Source: Fratercula arctica
Taxonomy: Eukaryota; Chordata; Aves; Charadriiformes; Alcidae
NCBI GenBank assembly: GCA_947846985.1
Contig: CANTUZ010000008.1
Span: 37,156,817 to 37,220,816 of the forward strand
DNA length: 64,000 nucleotides
Reading direction: 5' to 3'
A program made the position numbers and the translations under genes. Shown here one piece after another: positions 25,815 through 40,445 of the stretch; position 1 is the stretch's first letter, and each line of letters starts with the position of its first letter. The notes below the pieces were generated by a model, which saw nothing but the letters and a program-made list of their open reading frames with translations, searched no databases and was not told the origin of the DNA.

Positions 25815-28800
25815 CTTTAGTATTGGATTGATTCATAGAGTTGTGTTTCTTTCTGAAGTATCTCCGATTTTGCTTCTGAAATTGGGAGTTGTGTTTGAGT
25901 TGCATTTAATTCAGAGTCCCCTTTCATGAGTCTTTGTTTCTTTCAGCTTAACATTAAAGTTCTCTTTGACCTCTCCAGAAGCCACATTAGTTCAAACCAA
26001 CAGTTTGTATTAGCCTGTTATCCCATCACTAGCAGCAAATGCCTGGGGAAATATAAAAGGCCAAGACCTTAGTGATGTTTTCCCAGACTACCCTCTTATC
26101 AACCAAGAGTATTTTGAACATTAAATAATTTCCAATTTGCCTACAATTTACTTGTTTATTTTGATACATGCAACTGGAAATATATGTTCTACTAAAAGGA
26201 TTTTCAGGAGCAAAATTTAATTTAGTTCCCTTTCTTCTATTTTAGATGTCCTACTTGCATAAAGGAAGATGCCATAAAGAGACATAGACACCATGAAATT
26301 CAAACCAAGATAGTGTAAGGGTAAGAGCTGAGTGTTTAAGAACTAATGCTTTTATCTTGTCACACTGTGCACTGAGATTAATCTTTAACATCTTATAATT
26401 CTATGACTCATGTTGGATTATGACTCAATAATGACATTTGAACTATCCATACAGCGCAAGCTTGAAGTCCACTGTAAAAGAGAAGTTAAATATAATGAAA
26501 GTAGGAACACCAAAAAAATTAGAGTGTCTAAGAGGTTCTCTTTTCATATTGTAATATGTAGTAATGACTCAAGAAAAGTAATGAAGAGAATGACATGGCA
26601 AGAAGACCAGTGGGTATTTTGGTTAGTTCCCGGTACAACTAAGGAAACCACAAAACCACATCACTCCCTCGTCTACTCAACCAGTTACAACAGAAAACAT
26701 TTCTGGTTTTGTTTCTAGAAGTCAAACCACAAGAATAAAGAAGGTTTAGCTTATTCTCAGGAATTAACCTAGATTGCTTTCAGAACCTTATTCACGTTTA
26801 ATGTCCCAGTGCTCGGGTGTGATGTGAAGCAAGCCATACAAGCACTGGTACCGAGTATGCCTCATGAACTGTAAAAACTTAATTCTCACTATTTTCCGCT
26901 TCTTTGAGATGGAGTAAAATTACTTCTGATTCCTGCAAGAATCAACACATCTCCTAGCCATATTTTATGTCATGCTACAGTGGGAAATGACATTTATTAG
27001 TGTATTTAAATAGTCAAGTTTTATTTTCGTATATCAGCTGTTTCACAAGATAAACAATGAGTAATAGAAATTGGGGAAAAAGACTGTCCTGTGTTCTTGG
27101 CAGTCCGTAAGTGATTCTGTATAGCTGGGCCTGATGACTGCTGTTTGTTGTCTGCTAATGTTGTTTTCTTTGCTTAAAAGTTACACCATGACCTTATGCC
27201 TATGCTTCTTACTCAGCAGTACCTGTATGCAGCGGATAGATACAAACGAGCGTGCATCTGTCCTGCTGGTTTGGAACGATGCTGAGATCAGTAGTCAATA
27301 TTTCAGCCAAGATCTCGAATCTGATGGTTATGTCCAGCCATGCTCCTGGATGGCAGCGCTGACTCAAAAGGGGTCCTGAGAACTTTCTTAACAGTTTCCA
27401 CAAAGCCTTCTCATAGCAGCTATGCAAGATATTACAGGATCCTTTAGTATCCCTAAAGCATGACAGATAAGCTCCCTATCTCAGAATCATTTGTAGGACT
27501 ACGGCAAGGCCAACCCAGTTGGAAAGTTAGCCCTACACCAGTACTGGTCACACAGACAGTCCCTCTACGTTCAGCTATTCTGGCTTCTGGGTAGGCAACA
27601 GCGGAGTCATGTAAACAGCTGCAGCGCAGCCAGGAAGCCAGGAACATAGCTGGAAATGTTTTCTGCTTCTAAAAATGTCTGAACCTTGCAAATATAATTA
27701 AATCTTTCTGTAAATGGAAAGCCAAAGAATGGCATTTTTCTTTGACGCAGATCATAGTCACACAGCTCCTAGTTGTAAGTATAGCAGAATATTGAACCAA
27801 TCACTCCAGTCTTTAAGCTGGAAATACCCTAGAAGCACCTCTGTGTTTGACATCTATAACAAAATGAAAGACTGGTTAGCATTCTTCCTACTGCAAATCC
27901 TGTCACTTCTTCTTTTTCCATCTGCCTATAAAAGTAAAGGTTATCTAGAAATTAGCTCACAGGTTACTGCATACAAACAGTAATCTGTTGACCAAATGCC
28001 TGTCAGGAACTGGGATTTTTTTTCTCCATTTATGAATCTTTTTAATAACATAATGAGCAGAGCAAATATATATTCCTGTTCCAGATAACTGTATGTGATG
28101 ACCAGTATTTTTTCGTGTATTCATGATTCAGTAAAGAGAAACATGAGGAAAACCAACATTATTTAGGATAGCCAAGTCCAGAAGGACACCAAAGAATGCG
28201 AGAAAGATTTAATAGCGGTAGGTGACTAATACTGGGCCTTACAACTTTTCCTAAGGATCAGTAAGTATACAATACAGCACAATAATTCAGTTCTGAGATT
28301 TGTTTATTTAGCAAAGGATTGTCTGAAATGGTGGCGATCTGCAGAATGTCTATGACCTGTTTAAAAATGTCCTCAAAGCTACTCCTCCATTTGGGTGTGA
28401 TTCCTAAGGAAACAGATAGACCTCCTATGGCAGTCCAGCTCCACTATCACAATTGCCTCTTGAACTATTTCCTCTTGGTGAGAAATATTTTTGAAGTCTT
28501 TGCTTAATCATCACTAGAGTAGGTAATAGCTTCATATATTCATTGTTCAAGAAAACAAGCATTTAAATCATTATATCAGAGCTTTGCAGGGTACAAATGA
28601 TGAAAACGTGTTAATCCTCCTCATTCCTTCCAGAAGCATTCAAATAGTCTTCTGTTGACAAAACAACATCTTCCAAAGAACGAAGACAATTTTGGAAGAC
28701 TGAAGAATAGTTTTCCTTGTTCTAGTGTCTAACTATAATTGAGTACTATATGATAAGTTAAAAAGGAGAAGAAAACCACTCTTCTATTTTCTGAGCAATT

Positions 28801-31800
28801 TTCTGGGCAATTTTTAATAAGGAGCGAGCTCTTAGCGATCTCTCTTTATATGATGTTCTAATTGAGTATCAAAATCTACCATATAGACCATAATCTGTGG
28901 AATTGTTTTTGCTAAGTACCCTTACACTACTAACATTAATGGTCAAGTCCTTATTCGTTAAACTTTAAATATTGCTGTCAGTATGTTATTTAAAATTAAA
29001 TCAAAAAATCACCAAGGAAAAATATTAATACTAATAAACGCCCCAAATAGACTCAAAAACATAGTTCTTGAAATATTGACCTTCACAAAACTGAAATTAG
29101 GCTTACTTCCAAGGACTTTATTTTTGAATTGTGAAAAGCTTATGCAGTATTTTTATGACTTAAAAATAAACCCATTTGATGTTATGAATGTAGCTTTTTG
29201 AGGGGTTTTTGGTTTGCCTTTTTTTTTTTAAATCAAGGCGAATTGATGATTTAGTAGGCATATTAAGGCATACTAGCCTATTTCTGAGCTTCCTTGTTAG
29301 AAACAGTTCTGGAACTCTGTGACGAGGGATGTTATTCAAGAAACATGTGACAGGCATTTAGCTCTCTGAAATGTGCAGCATGTGAGATGAACCAAGGCGC
29401 AGTAATTGCAAAGCTTCCCAGGCCTTTTCATTTGAAGACTTCCAATGCCTGTTGCGGCAAATCTCAGCTTGGCAGTTTTCCACATCTACTGGAATAACTG
29501 CCTCCTCTCTCTTCATTGGACATGCTTCCTTCCCTTTATTTCTACTTTAAGCCTGGCCCTGAAGCTCCCCAGATTTACTGTATTTACCCTGTTGCTTCTG
29601 CTATTTATATTCGTAGCTCCATGCTATTTGCGTTCGTAGGTCTCTGCTCTGTGTTTCTTAAAGGGGAAAAATACACCTTTGGGAAAAAAAATACTTTTAC
29701 TTTAGCACGTCTTTGCTTTAGACTGCATGATGCTAGACTTCTAGATGGCTCTTCTATGATGGGAAGGCACTCAACTGCAAACGTACTGGTGCATCTGTCC
29801 CCGCTGTGGTGAAGCAGCTGCTGGCAGAGGCACCCTGGGCTTTTGCACCATGCTCTCGGCATGGCAGAGCTCTGTGTGCTCCCCTTGGTCTCAGAGGACT
29901 CCAACGTCTTGTCGCGCTTCCCACAGCTCTCTCTGCTACTTCTTTGTAGAAAGGGAACCACAGAGGGTAGCTGACCCACGGCCGCAGGATACCCCTTCCT
30001 CGGGACATCTGCAAGCACAGATTTTCCACATCTCTGTCTCTTTACGGGCTCTTCTCTCAGTTTCCCTCCTCAGGGACACACTAGGAGAAAAATCTGTGCA
30101 GATGCCAGAAACTTTAGCTGGTGCAGCAAGTCCGCAGACCTCAGGGAAATAACTGAAAACATGTTCTAAATTTCCACATTCCCATTTTGTTGACACTCTT
30201 GAGCACTTTTTTTAGTTTAAGTTAGAATTCCCTCTTCCTGCATGTGCCTTTTTCTCCTAATTAGGGTCCTTTTTGACATCTACAGTGACTGCTGCTCTTC
30301 TCTCTTATATAAATTACCGATGCTCCCCTGTTTACCTCAAATGGTGAGTGACATTCCTTCCATAATCTCTAATTGTTTTTGAAAGCTGATGCTCATCATA
30401 TTCATTGGGTGATCCTTTGTCTTCTTAGCTCACTTGGTAGAATCAGTTTCCCTGGCACAGCCATTTAGTTAGCATATCCATTTTAGTCCTCAGATAAATC
30501 TATTTAAATGTTAATACGCCTCACTCCTCCTACCACCCAACTCAGACATGCACAGGGTATTTTTCAGTACCAATGGGTGTCTCAAAAGAAATTAACCCAT
30601 TGACTTAAGATAATACAAAATTAAATGACTAACTTGGTTACTCTTCGTGCTCCATAAAAAGAATTGCAGCAATCTTTCTTTCATGCTCAGTATCCTTGCA
30701 TCCCATCAGCGTTATTCAGCATCTTGGAGCTGTTTGGAGAAGAGATTGTGCCTGTTGCCTCCTACTCAGATGTAAAGATATTTAATTGAATTCCATCTCC
30801 CTCATCAAATGTCAGCTGTACTAAAGATTTATTTTTGTGTGGTTGTGCACTGCGTAATGCTTTCCAAGCTTCTTGCACAGCTCAACAGAGTTATCTCATG
30901 GCCATCGTGGAATGAGTTGGGATTATATTTCTCATCTCCTGGGCCAATTTATTGCACTACGTGGGAGAGCTTCTAATCTCAGTTATACTAAAATCAATTA
31001 CAACACTCTGGATGTTTGCCTGCACAAGATCAGATTCGGACTCGTTCTTTTGTGGTTTGTGTTTTCTCCCTCCTCATTTCCTTTTCATTATGAAACTTTG
31101 TGACACAGTCAGAAATTGGTTATAAAATGATATATTTTTGCTGATGTGTTTTGTGTTTGAAAACGTGTATTCAAAGCAAAGTTAGTTCTTATATAATTGG
31201 GCATGCATACTTTTGTTCTCTGTGCTTTGAATACCCACATTGTTAGCCACAAAAGCCTGGGCAAATCTATGTTAAATTGTAGACATCTTTTTAATTATTA
31301 ACACAAATAATTGATACTAAAATCCGCTAGCCCCATAAGCATTATGCTATAACAAGCTGCTCTGGTTTGAGAGGGGTGTGGAATTTACCCCCCTCCCTTT
31401 TACTGTATGTCATGCATGACTTACCAGTGAAAAAAAAGAACCACAAATGATTGCTTTTCCAACAACTCCTAGAAAATACTTCTTTTATGGAAGCACATCT
31501 ATTGTGCAACTTACTGCTTGTTTAGTAGCATAAATTTTACTTTCTCCCAAAAAGTGGGGTAACTTGACTCAAGTGGCCAAGGGTGTAGGTCACTATGAGA
31601 AATGTTTTCAACATTTTGGTCAACAAATCCAGCTTCCAGGCATTCTGATGCTCTTTAAAACCTTTCTTTCCCAAGGCATTCACCGGGCCTTGGCGGTGAA
31701 TGGATTCACCAGTGGTGGATTCACCATCAGTTAAGTCCACTCACCTCTTACTTTGAAAGCTTGTTTGTCATTTAATAAGTGAATAGACTTTTTAGTAAGA

Positions 31801-33531
31801 TTTCTGAATAGGGTTCATTCTCCCCGTCAGTTAGCACCAAAAGTAGAATTATAATGGAATTAGCTAGGTAGTGAGATTTGCACCTTGTTCTTTAACCTAG
31901 CCTTTTCACGAAGGAAGCTATTAATGGCAATCTGATTAATGGAAAATACAAGGAATACTTCCCCTCCACCCCCCGGTTTGCAAGAATTGTTTGGTTTTGT
32001 TTTCCAAAATAAAAAGTAGCTGCAGCAATTCACACTCTCTTTCATTTCCACACATGAAGAAGCCTGGAGACAAGCTAAGCCCAACCTTCCCAAATTGCAC
32101 CTAATATTGCTCTTATTTACACCCTAAAAATCAACATGAATGAAGCAGGAAGCAGAAAATAAGCTAGTGACTGTAATCATTCTAAGTGACTAATATGTTT
32201 GCTTTAGCTACTATATCCACCCATTTTCCTTATTTTTCATTTGCTTCCACTTCGTATCAAATTTATGACATGAACACATGTGAGTCTACCTACACCCAGG
32301 CCTCACCGCATTGGCTAATCTTCCCATTACTTTTCATGGAAGACGTCACGGAACAGCTAGAACAGACTGCTACATTTGGCCTGCAATTCACTTGGAACCC
32401 ATGACGTGTCTGGCTAAATCAGCGAGCAGTTGTAAAATTGTATTTTTCCATCGGAGAGGGTACTTTGCAAAGACAGCAGGGGAGAGAGATGAGTGATGTT
32501 CTTCAAGAGATAAACGTAGGTCTCCTAAACCTTCAAAGAACGGTGTTATCCTAGAGGAAATAATCTCACAGTGTTCTATTTAGCAGAATGTATTTTTCTG
32601 AGCTCTCATGGAACGTGTTATTTTACTGCTACAATACTTAGGATGGGGAACAAAATCACCATTTTTTCTTTCTCAGAAATGAAAGACCAAATGGCTGCCG
32701 TTCCAATGGAATGCTGCAACGTTCAAGTTACTCAAAGAGCCCCAGGGGCTTGGGGCCTCCGGGAGTGGAACAGCCGGGCTCCCGGGCACCACTGGGAATC
32801 TGTGATTCCTGTCTATGCCAGTGGGCAAAGTAGAAAGAAGTAGCAATATGTGTTGAAAACAGCAAGAGTTTCCCTTGAAAAGCAGGGTCTTTGTTCAGGC
32901 TGGTCAAATATTTGCTGTCAAAACTGTTCTTCAATGGCAGACTGCTCTCATAAGTGTTTGGGTTGTTGGTGGTTTTTTTGTCTAAAATGTACCTCTCACC
33001 TTGGGGAAACTGACTTTTCATTATTAAAAAAATGAAAATGAAAATCTCTTATGGACATAGAAGGTTTCAAGTAAAAACTGAAAACAATCCAAAATTTTCT
33101 CTGTGAAAATAAAGGCCTTTTCTGTTCATGCCTAGTCCTCACCTCTTTTACTACTCCACAGCCAGTCTTAAGAGTTATTAACAAATAGAAACCTTTGTTA
33201 CAAATTAGTTGTGGTTGAAAATATGTCACAAAACCTGCCTAAAGGCAGAAACCATCTAACAAATATTTCCCTTCTCATTTTTTACTATTTTATTCTTTTA
33301 TCAAATTTCAGTGAAGTTCCCATTTGTTGCGCAAATATTTGAAACATTGAGCAAATATTGAATAAATAGTTTTTATTACTTGAAAACAGGTCATGAGCTA
33401 AACATCTTTATCTGCGTGAAATTCCCCACACAAAAAAAAAAAAAAAGAAAAAAAAAAAGAAAAAAAAAAGCATGCTAACTGCTAACGTTATTCTACTCTG
33501 GTTTTATTTATTATATGTTCCGTTACAGCAC
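25815..33531. other. No gene recognised
   Basis: Unique AT-rich sequence. A somewhat GC-richer patch at 29750-30130 has overlapping frames on both strands without splice support. Confidence 0.45.
33432..33469 (+). repeat. A-rich tract with single G interruptions
   Basis: A runs broken by G at two places. Confidence 0.95.
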
Positions 33532-33783
33532 CTCAAAGCCCCAGCGTGACAAGTAAACAGAGGATAACGAGATAATCCCTGCCTCAGGGTTTGTGATCTG
33601 CAGAGGACTTTGCAGGCTGAAGCCAACAAGCTCCTCCGCTCTCCGCACCTTTGAGATCCAAGCCGGCTCCAAGCTGGGAGCAGCAGCATCAACTTGAGCC
33701 AGTAAGTCCTGCTGAAAGGCAGCGCATGCTCCTGCAGCAACAACCCGCAGCCTTCTCACTACACCTTTCAGGTGGGCTCCTAG
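33532..33783 (-). other. Candidate 252-base exon, minus strand
   Basis: A GC-richer block in AT-rich flanks. Acceptor gcctgtcttgtctctctggagag before 33783 has an excellent pyrimidine tract; donor TTTGAG|GTGCTG at 33532. 84 open codons, phase 0 to phase 0, with an Ala/Val/Leu-rich first half (VVRRLRVVAAGACAAFQQDL) and a hydrophobic end (…YLSRWGFE). An untranslated or repeat origin is possible; a plus-strand frame overlaps. Confidence 0.35.
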
Positions 33784-33985
33784 CTCTCCAGAGAGACAAG
33801 ACAGGCGCACCCTGGGTATTCAATATGAGCCGGTAGACAAATATATAAAGACAGTTGATAAACAAGGAAAGAAGGGAAAATAAGTCAGCCTTGATAGGCA
33901 AGCTGCTATCCGGTTTCTGTAGGCACTGCAGCTACAGGTAAGTTCAAAGAAGCCATTTCAGAAAACAAAATGATTTTTTTGTGGA

Positions 33986-34215
33986 TCGTAGAATCATAGA
34001 ATCTTCATGGTTGGAAAGGACCTTTGAGTTCATCGAGTCCAACCATACACACACACACAAAAAAAAAAAAAACCAAAACAAAAAAAACCCCACACCCTAC
34101 AATCTCTGTCACTAGAGCATGCCCTGAAGTGCCAAATCTACACGTTTCTTAAATACTTCTAGGAATGGTGACTCAACCACCTTGAGTTGTTTCGATGCCT
34201 ACAGGAAGGTCTCAC
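33986..34215 (-). mobile_element. CR1 LINE 3'-end fragment with internal simple repeat
   Basis: Reverse-complement CR1 3' end (gaatcatagaatcttcatgg, ttggaaaggacc) continuing into the ggaatggtgactcaaccacc segment. A (CA)n/(A)n stretch at 34046-34090 interrupts it. Confidence 0.88.
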
Positions 34216-35684
34216 ACAGCGTGTCGAGAAGCATAAGAGCATATAAATATGCTCCCTTGGAAATTCATCAGTTATGTGATGGAGACCAGAATCCAGTCTA
34301 TCGCAGTCTTCAATGAAAGACTGTCATTTTAGGGGATTCTAGGACCCTCGGCATGAGAACAGACAGCATATGTCTGAGATCATGGAGAAGCAGTGGAGGA
34401 GGGCCATGGCCAAAGCAACAGGCTGGGAGGATGACGCCTGGAGCAGCTTTCTGTCCGTAGAGAGCAGGGGAAACTGTGTTTGTTGAAGTTGGAGAAGAGG
34501 ATTTGGCAGTGATTAGAAAGTGAGATAATCAGCCTTGATCGGTGAGTTTAGAGTCTCTTAGAGTTGTTTGGAAAAAAAGAGTGTACAACAGCAGCACTGA
34601 CTTTTGCTCACCTGCCTGGTTAAATCAGACATATGAATGTTTTGCATGACAGGAATGCTACAAAACAGCCAAAGCAGACCTTCTGTTTTTCTGCAATACA
34701 CTTCAGCTTGGTTGTATCTATTACAGAAAGGAAATACTTATCCAATGTTTGAGAAAAGAACAGAGCAGGACTTTGAAGAGAGATTAAGTACCTCGTTGGG
34801 AGGAGGAGGTTGCACATTTGGGTTGTTCCAGTATCACACAAATCAAAAATCTAAAGAGGTTGTTTTCTGAGGTTTTGTTGAGGTTTTTTTTCCCCCAGGC
34901 AAATCTATGTCTATGGATGTCGGTGAGACTTTTGGGGTAAAAATATTTCAAGATTTAGCCCATGTCATGTTGTAAAGATGATGCAAATGGTTCTGTCGTT
35001 GTCCATAGCAATCAAGTATGTTTCAAGCAGCATAATTTGGGAAGGAAGAAATACAAAAGAGTTATCTATATATATTTGTAAATATGAAGCAAATTAAATT
35101 TGTATAGAAATATTTATCATATGTATTTGATAGAAAGCAAGGGTATTTCTAGATACTGCATCTATATGAATGTTTTAAAAGTTTGATTTAAGTAATAAAT
35201 GCTCTAATAGCTGCTGCCCTTAATAAATCTGCGTTTAATGCTTTTAAATACTGCCATTGATACAGTTAACTTAAAGTGAGAGATGTGTTTGTGTACAGGC
35301 ATATATGTAACATATAAATTAGTTTTGAAACATTTATTTCAAGGTTTAAAGTAAAATATTTTAGGGCACTGCAATATGAATTAGGACTTATTTTTAGATG
35401 TAGAGGTTTCAACGTAATGTGATTAAACCAACCCCTGTCTCAGTCTGCCCATCTCCTCATTCTCCTCCAATTATGAAGCCACAACAGAAATTTCCAAGTC
35501 TAGTTTTCAGTTTTCCCTAACATCTCTGGCTGCAAGTGGTGGAGAAGTGGAAGACAGGACCTGATCTGCAACGCGCTGTGGGCAGCGTCAATTTGAATCT
35601 TTCATGACACCAACACCAACAAGACAGGGCACCGATACCACCGTCTTATTCCTACTAAGCCTTTTGGACAAGGGATCAGAAGAC

Positions 35685-35757
35685 CTCAAGACAGATGCAA
35701 GATTTTCTGTGCTCGTCTAAAAAACTAGATTCATACGCTTCATACGCTTCTGTCATT
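35685..35757 (-). other. Candidate small exon, minus strand
   Basis: 73 bases between cagtcccactttcttcacttaag and CTTGAG|GTCTTC. Enters with one base, leaves in phase 0. Reads MTEAYEAYESSFLDEHRKSC then ICLE, including a 9-base tandem duplication (GAAGCGTAT). Good splice sites for its size. Confidence 0.35.
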
Positions 35758-36475
35758 CTTAAGTGAAGAAAGTGGGACTGAGACATGAGGGACAGGTAAT
35801 GGCACAGAAATAAAGCAGAGCACAAGACTTGTTCTGTAGATATCATGCAAATAGCACCTAGCAATTTTGGTATAATGTACTTTTAGAATGGTAGTGCTCC
35901 TACAACGTCAATATAATGCCCATTACTACTTGTAATGTAGCTGGACTTTATGCCAAGTTTCCAGTTAATAGTTCACAGTATTAATTTAGTGGGAAATAAT
36001 TGCGACTACTCAAAGGGTTTGTAGAAATTAAGAATGGCGAGACCCAGAGAAGTCACGTATTACATCCCCTGTCCCAAAAAGGATCAGTTCTGCCTAAAAC
36101 ACTCTTAAGAGGGGCTTGTATTACAAGTTCTTAAAAACTTCTGGCAGTTAAGATGCCACAATCTCCCTATACAATCTATTCTGTACTCCACAATCTGCAC
36201 CTGTTGGAAAGCTTCCCATAGCATGTACTCTAAATCTTTTCTCTTCCTGGCAATAATTATACACTTTTAATGTGAGATATCAGAATATATTCTATCTTGG
36301 AAAACACTTATAAAGAGCATGGAATATGACCATGGAGAAATAAAGTATCCAACTAAAATATAATAGTAAAAAAAAATCTGTACTGTGCATGAAATAAGGA
36401 GCTATGCTAATACATAGTAACATAAAATGAATTTAGTCAAGCCTTCCTTTAAGCAGATTGAAAATACTTATCACT

Positions 36476-36508
36476 ATATGGAAATACGTGTAATTTCCAT
36501 ATGCAAAT
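36476..36508. promoter_or_regulatory. Perfect 10-bp hairpin overlapping a POU octamer
   Basis: atatggaaat (36476-36485), seven-base spacer, atttccatat (36493-36502), then ATGCAAAT at 36501-36508, the canonical octamer. TAATTGG-type homeodomain words follow. Function is inferred only. Confidence 0.35.
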
Positions 36509-39500
36509 TCTTTTATTAGAAAGGCTCAATTCTCCATTCTGTAATTGGCTTTGGCCACCAGGCAACATGCTAACAATGAATTTCATCTCCTTTTATAGCA
36601 CATCTGCTCGTAGCGGATGACAGTCAATTGGCAGAACTGGTATCCCAAGCGCTGGCACAAAGTCAGCTTTTTTTTCCCCTTGATTTCATTCATTTCCTGC
36701 CAGTTGAAAATCACAGCCTCCCCAAAATGGTATCAGCTCATACTGGCGCTCAGAACAGAGAGGCATTACTGTAGTTTAAGACGATGAAGGTATTTTGCAG
36801 TGAACTAATAGGATTTGTTAGAAAAGGAATGAACAGATTACTTAGTACAATCTGGGAATTTTCTGCTCTTTAAATAAGGATATATCTGCTGATGTACAAC
36901 TCTCTGCGCAATTCAAATGCAAAACTTGCATAAAGAAGACGACGTTTCAGGGACAGGGTGGAGAGGCCGATGTATATTCCCACCCCTGAGAAAACACATG
37001 AAAATAATGTGGTCCTGCAACATTCTGGCTGAAAACGGCAACTTTCTCTTTACACCACCTGTTCTAAAATGCATAGCAATAGTTTCTAAGTTTGATGAGA
37101 CAGAGAGCGGGGAAAATAACAAAGATATTCAGCTGGCCAGTTGAGCAGCACGGCTCTTCTTACTAAGGAGACCCCATGCAATGCGGAGACACCCCCGTTC
37201 CCTCACAGCTCCAAGCAGCGATTCTGCGTTCCCTGGGGCACCCAAGCGAAGCGGTTTCGTGCTGCCCTGACACAGGTGTTTGGGACAGGCACAGACAACA
37301 TGCCAAGTTGCCTCTACTGGCACCAGCGCGTCAGCCCTGCCACGACAAGGGATTCCCAGGGAGCTCCATTGCCATTAAAGGCCATGTCACTGTGGTCATT
37401 CCTATCTCCCTCTCCAACTCCTAAGAGAGGGTTTTTTTCCAGCAAGTATGAAACAGTGGCTTAGTCAAGATTGTCCTTTAAAAAGCCAGGTGTGAATTGT
37501 ACTAAGTTCATTTGAGACTATTTGAGAATACTTTTTTTTTCTTCAACAGAAGTTGCCTAACAAGACAGAGTTCCACAAATGTCAACATAACTATAATTTT
37601 TAAGAAAATACAGATTAAAAAAAAAAAACCACCTGAGGACGTAACTTGTGTCTGTGCAAACATCTAGCAATATTTCAGTCTTCCTTCTGAAATGCGTTTG
37701 CCTTTTGGCAGATAAACTTGGAGGCTGCTTGTTCAACACTGAGGTAAAAACTCACTTAACTTTTTCTGGTTTTTTATTTATTTATTTATGATAATATGGT
37801 TTATATGAGGGATGTCAAACTAAATACAGTTGTATAGCAAAAATATGGAATTAAATAAAGCCTAGACTTTCTTGGAAACATGTAAATTGTACAGCAAGGC
37901 TGTAGCAGCAAGGATTGCAAAATGTTGACTTCAAAAAAATTAACAAGAAATTCAACACATACTTTATCTAGTGCTACTCATTATTTCTCCATGTATTATT
38001 TATAAAAAAAATCTAATTTTAAAAAATATGTAATACAATGAGCAATGAAAAAAAACCAACCAAACAAACAAAAAAAAACCCCAAACCTATTGCTCTTTTT
38101 GGTTTAAAAATTGTCCAGTATTTCCTTAGTGATGTTCTTTTAGCAAGAGTAATATTCACAAATATCACTGTTGTTCTTGAATTAGAGTATTCTACATTGA
38201 CAGAACAGTTTAGAAATAACGTTTTACTTCAAATATTGTTTTATTTCTCTGTAGAATAAGGTGTTAATCACCTTGTTGGACTCCAAGGTGTGATAAAGAA
38301 ACCCTCACTTGATATATTTCTTCAATTTTTTCTGCAACACATACACGTAAAACAGTGGTTACTGGCGTGGCAATGCAGTCCATTGGATGGGAAGTCGAAA
38401 TAGAAGTCCTCTATTAAGATGGTTTGCTTCTGTTAACACCAAACTAAAGTTTGCAGGTTTTGTCTTCGATGAATCCGTATGCCCTGAAACACGGAGGGGC
38501 CACCCTGGTATCTCTGCAACGCGCACTAAGGGGTGCCTTCCCTCCCCCATCGTCTCACCGAGCTCAGGGGTTGGCGTATGCGAGGTCTTACTCAATATCA
38601 ATCAGAATATCAGAATCTAGCTTTTCCTTCTGGCATCTGTCCTCAGATCACAGGCATTTTTTCCACATTTGTACCAGTACTATAACTTAAATAATCCCAC
38701 GCCACTCAAATATCCTAATTTTTATGTGAATCCAGATATTCAGATGAAAATATTCCAAGATTAGCTTGAAATGGCTTCTAAATACTTCTATAATAAGCCT
38801 ATGACAAAATACTAGCTGTATTACCTGTAGTAGCAGATCTATTCCGTGTAGTATGCTTGGGAAGTATGACTTGGCCTGACTTACCCTCGTTTTTGAGGAT
38901 GTTCTAATAACATTTGAGCGGAACTGAGTTGCAGACACACTAACCCAAACTAGTTGAACAGATGGTATGATGATGACCTCACGTTGTGGTCTAGACAGGC
39001 TAATAAAATCACTGCATAACAGAAAGAACCCTCCGGAACAGGATAAAATACAGACTTTGGTGAAGATAAACAATGAAGCAATGGGGTATATAATAAATTT
39101 ACACGATAAATTTAAGTATGTTCCATAGAATGGTAGTTTTCATCCAGATGTGATGAGGCCACTTCAATGGCTGCACCTGCTGGATAAAACAGAGGGTTGA
39201 ACAGATTTTCAGGCTTACTATCTACACAAACCATGAATCTGCTCCATAAACCCAGCAAAGACAAGCCAGATATACCTACTGGATTTAAATCTGGTCTGTG
39301 TCTAAGTGCTTTCCTTTGCAGGGGTATTTTCCAAACCTGTTTTTCCCTGAAGTAGCAATATCGTGGATAAAAATAACTGCCATGGGAAGATGGTGGGTTG
39401 GTAGGGCTTTTTTGGTGATTGTTTTCCTTAACAGTTAATCATCAAAAAATTCAGCTCATTCAGAATTGAAAGTTTCTTGTTTTGTGTATCTAATTCAATT

Positions 39501-39776
39501 AATTGTGAAGTCGGAAGAAGAATGTGTTGTTGCTTTTGTCTTGATGGCTAGCCCAGGGCTCGGAGCAGGAGAAGCAGCCCCCGGCGAGGTGAGGCTGGTG
39601 GGCAGGTTACAAAGGGCAGAAAACGCAGCAAAGGCCGAGACTGTCCTTGATTACAGTTTTTTTCACATGAACATCACTATGACAAATGGGTGACTAAGTA
39701 TTTTTGCACTGATGTGAAGGAGCTTTGAGTCACAGTATCTTATTTTAAAGAGGACTTGGAGAATTCCTCTTTTTTT

Positions 39777-39790
39777 TATATATATATATA
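39777..39790. repeat. (TA)7
   Basis: Perfect TA dinucleotide run after T7. Confidence 0.9.
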
Positions 39791-40339
39791 GGCAGGCTAC
39801 ATACATCAGCATTACAGTACAAAAGGAACTTTGTGATGTAGCACAATAACAACTTTTTATGACTATGAGCTTTATTGCCTAGGAATAAACTAAGGAGGAC
39901 AATGAACAAGCTACGTAGCTCTCAGCGAGTGATATCTAATAAAGGCTTTGTATCTCACTATGATAGCAACCAAGCAAGTTTAAAGAGAATACTTTACATC
40001 CCTTGCGCTCCCATCCTGTACTTTTTCTAAACTCCTACGAGCGTGGTCCCAGTGTCAGCAGAGCTGTGCTCGTTCCCGTCACCTGAGGTGGGAGTGAAGG
40101 ACACGGTCTGCACCCGCAGAACCAGCTGCTGCCTCAGTGAACCCTTTGTGGCGCGTAGAGGAGCACTGCCACGTGGTGAGGACGCACCTGCAGCGCCCAG
40201 TTCCAGTAGAGTTAACTTGCTGGTATTTTGAACATCTGTAAAGTCTAATGTGAATTGAATGTTAAGTAAATCAGCTTATTTTATTAGTAAAGCGTGGCAT
40301 ATTGCCATTTATTTTAATTCAACTTCTTTTCCACGTCAT

Positions 40340-40445
40340 GAGCAGCCTGGTCTAGTGGGAGGTGTCCCTGCCCATGGCACAGGAGTTGGAACTAGATGAT
40401 CTTTAAGGTCCCTTCCAACCCGAACCATTCCATGATTCTATGATC
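40340..40445 (+). mobile_element. CR1 LINE 3'-end fragment
   Basis: Reads gcagcctggtctagtgggag, ggtcccttccaacccgaacc, then attccatgattctatga. 5'-truncated, near-identical in layout to the copy at 17217. Confidence 0.9.

Noticed and set aside
38687..39073. 128-codon hydrophobic minus-strand frame
   Set aside because: The hydrophobicity follows from T-rich codons in AT-rich DNA; no splice support.
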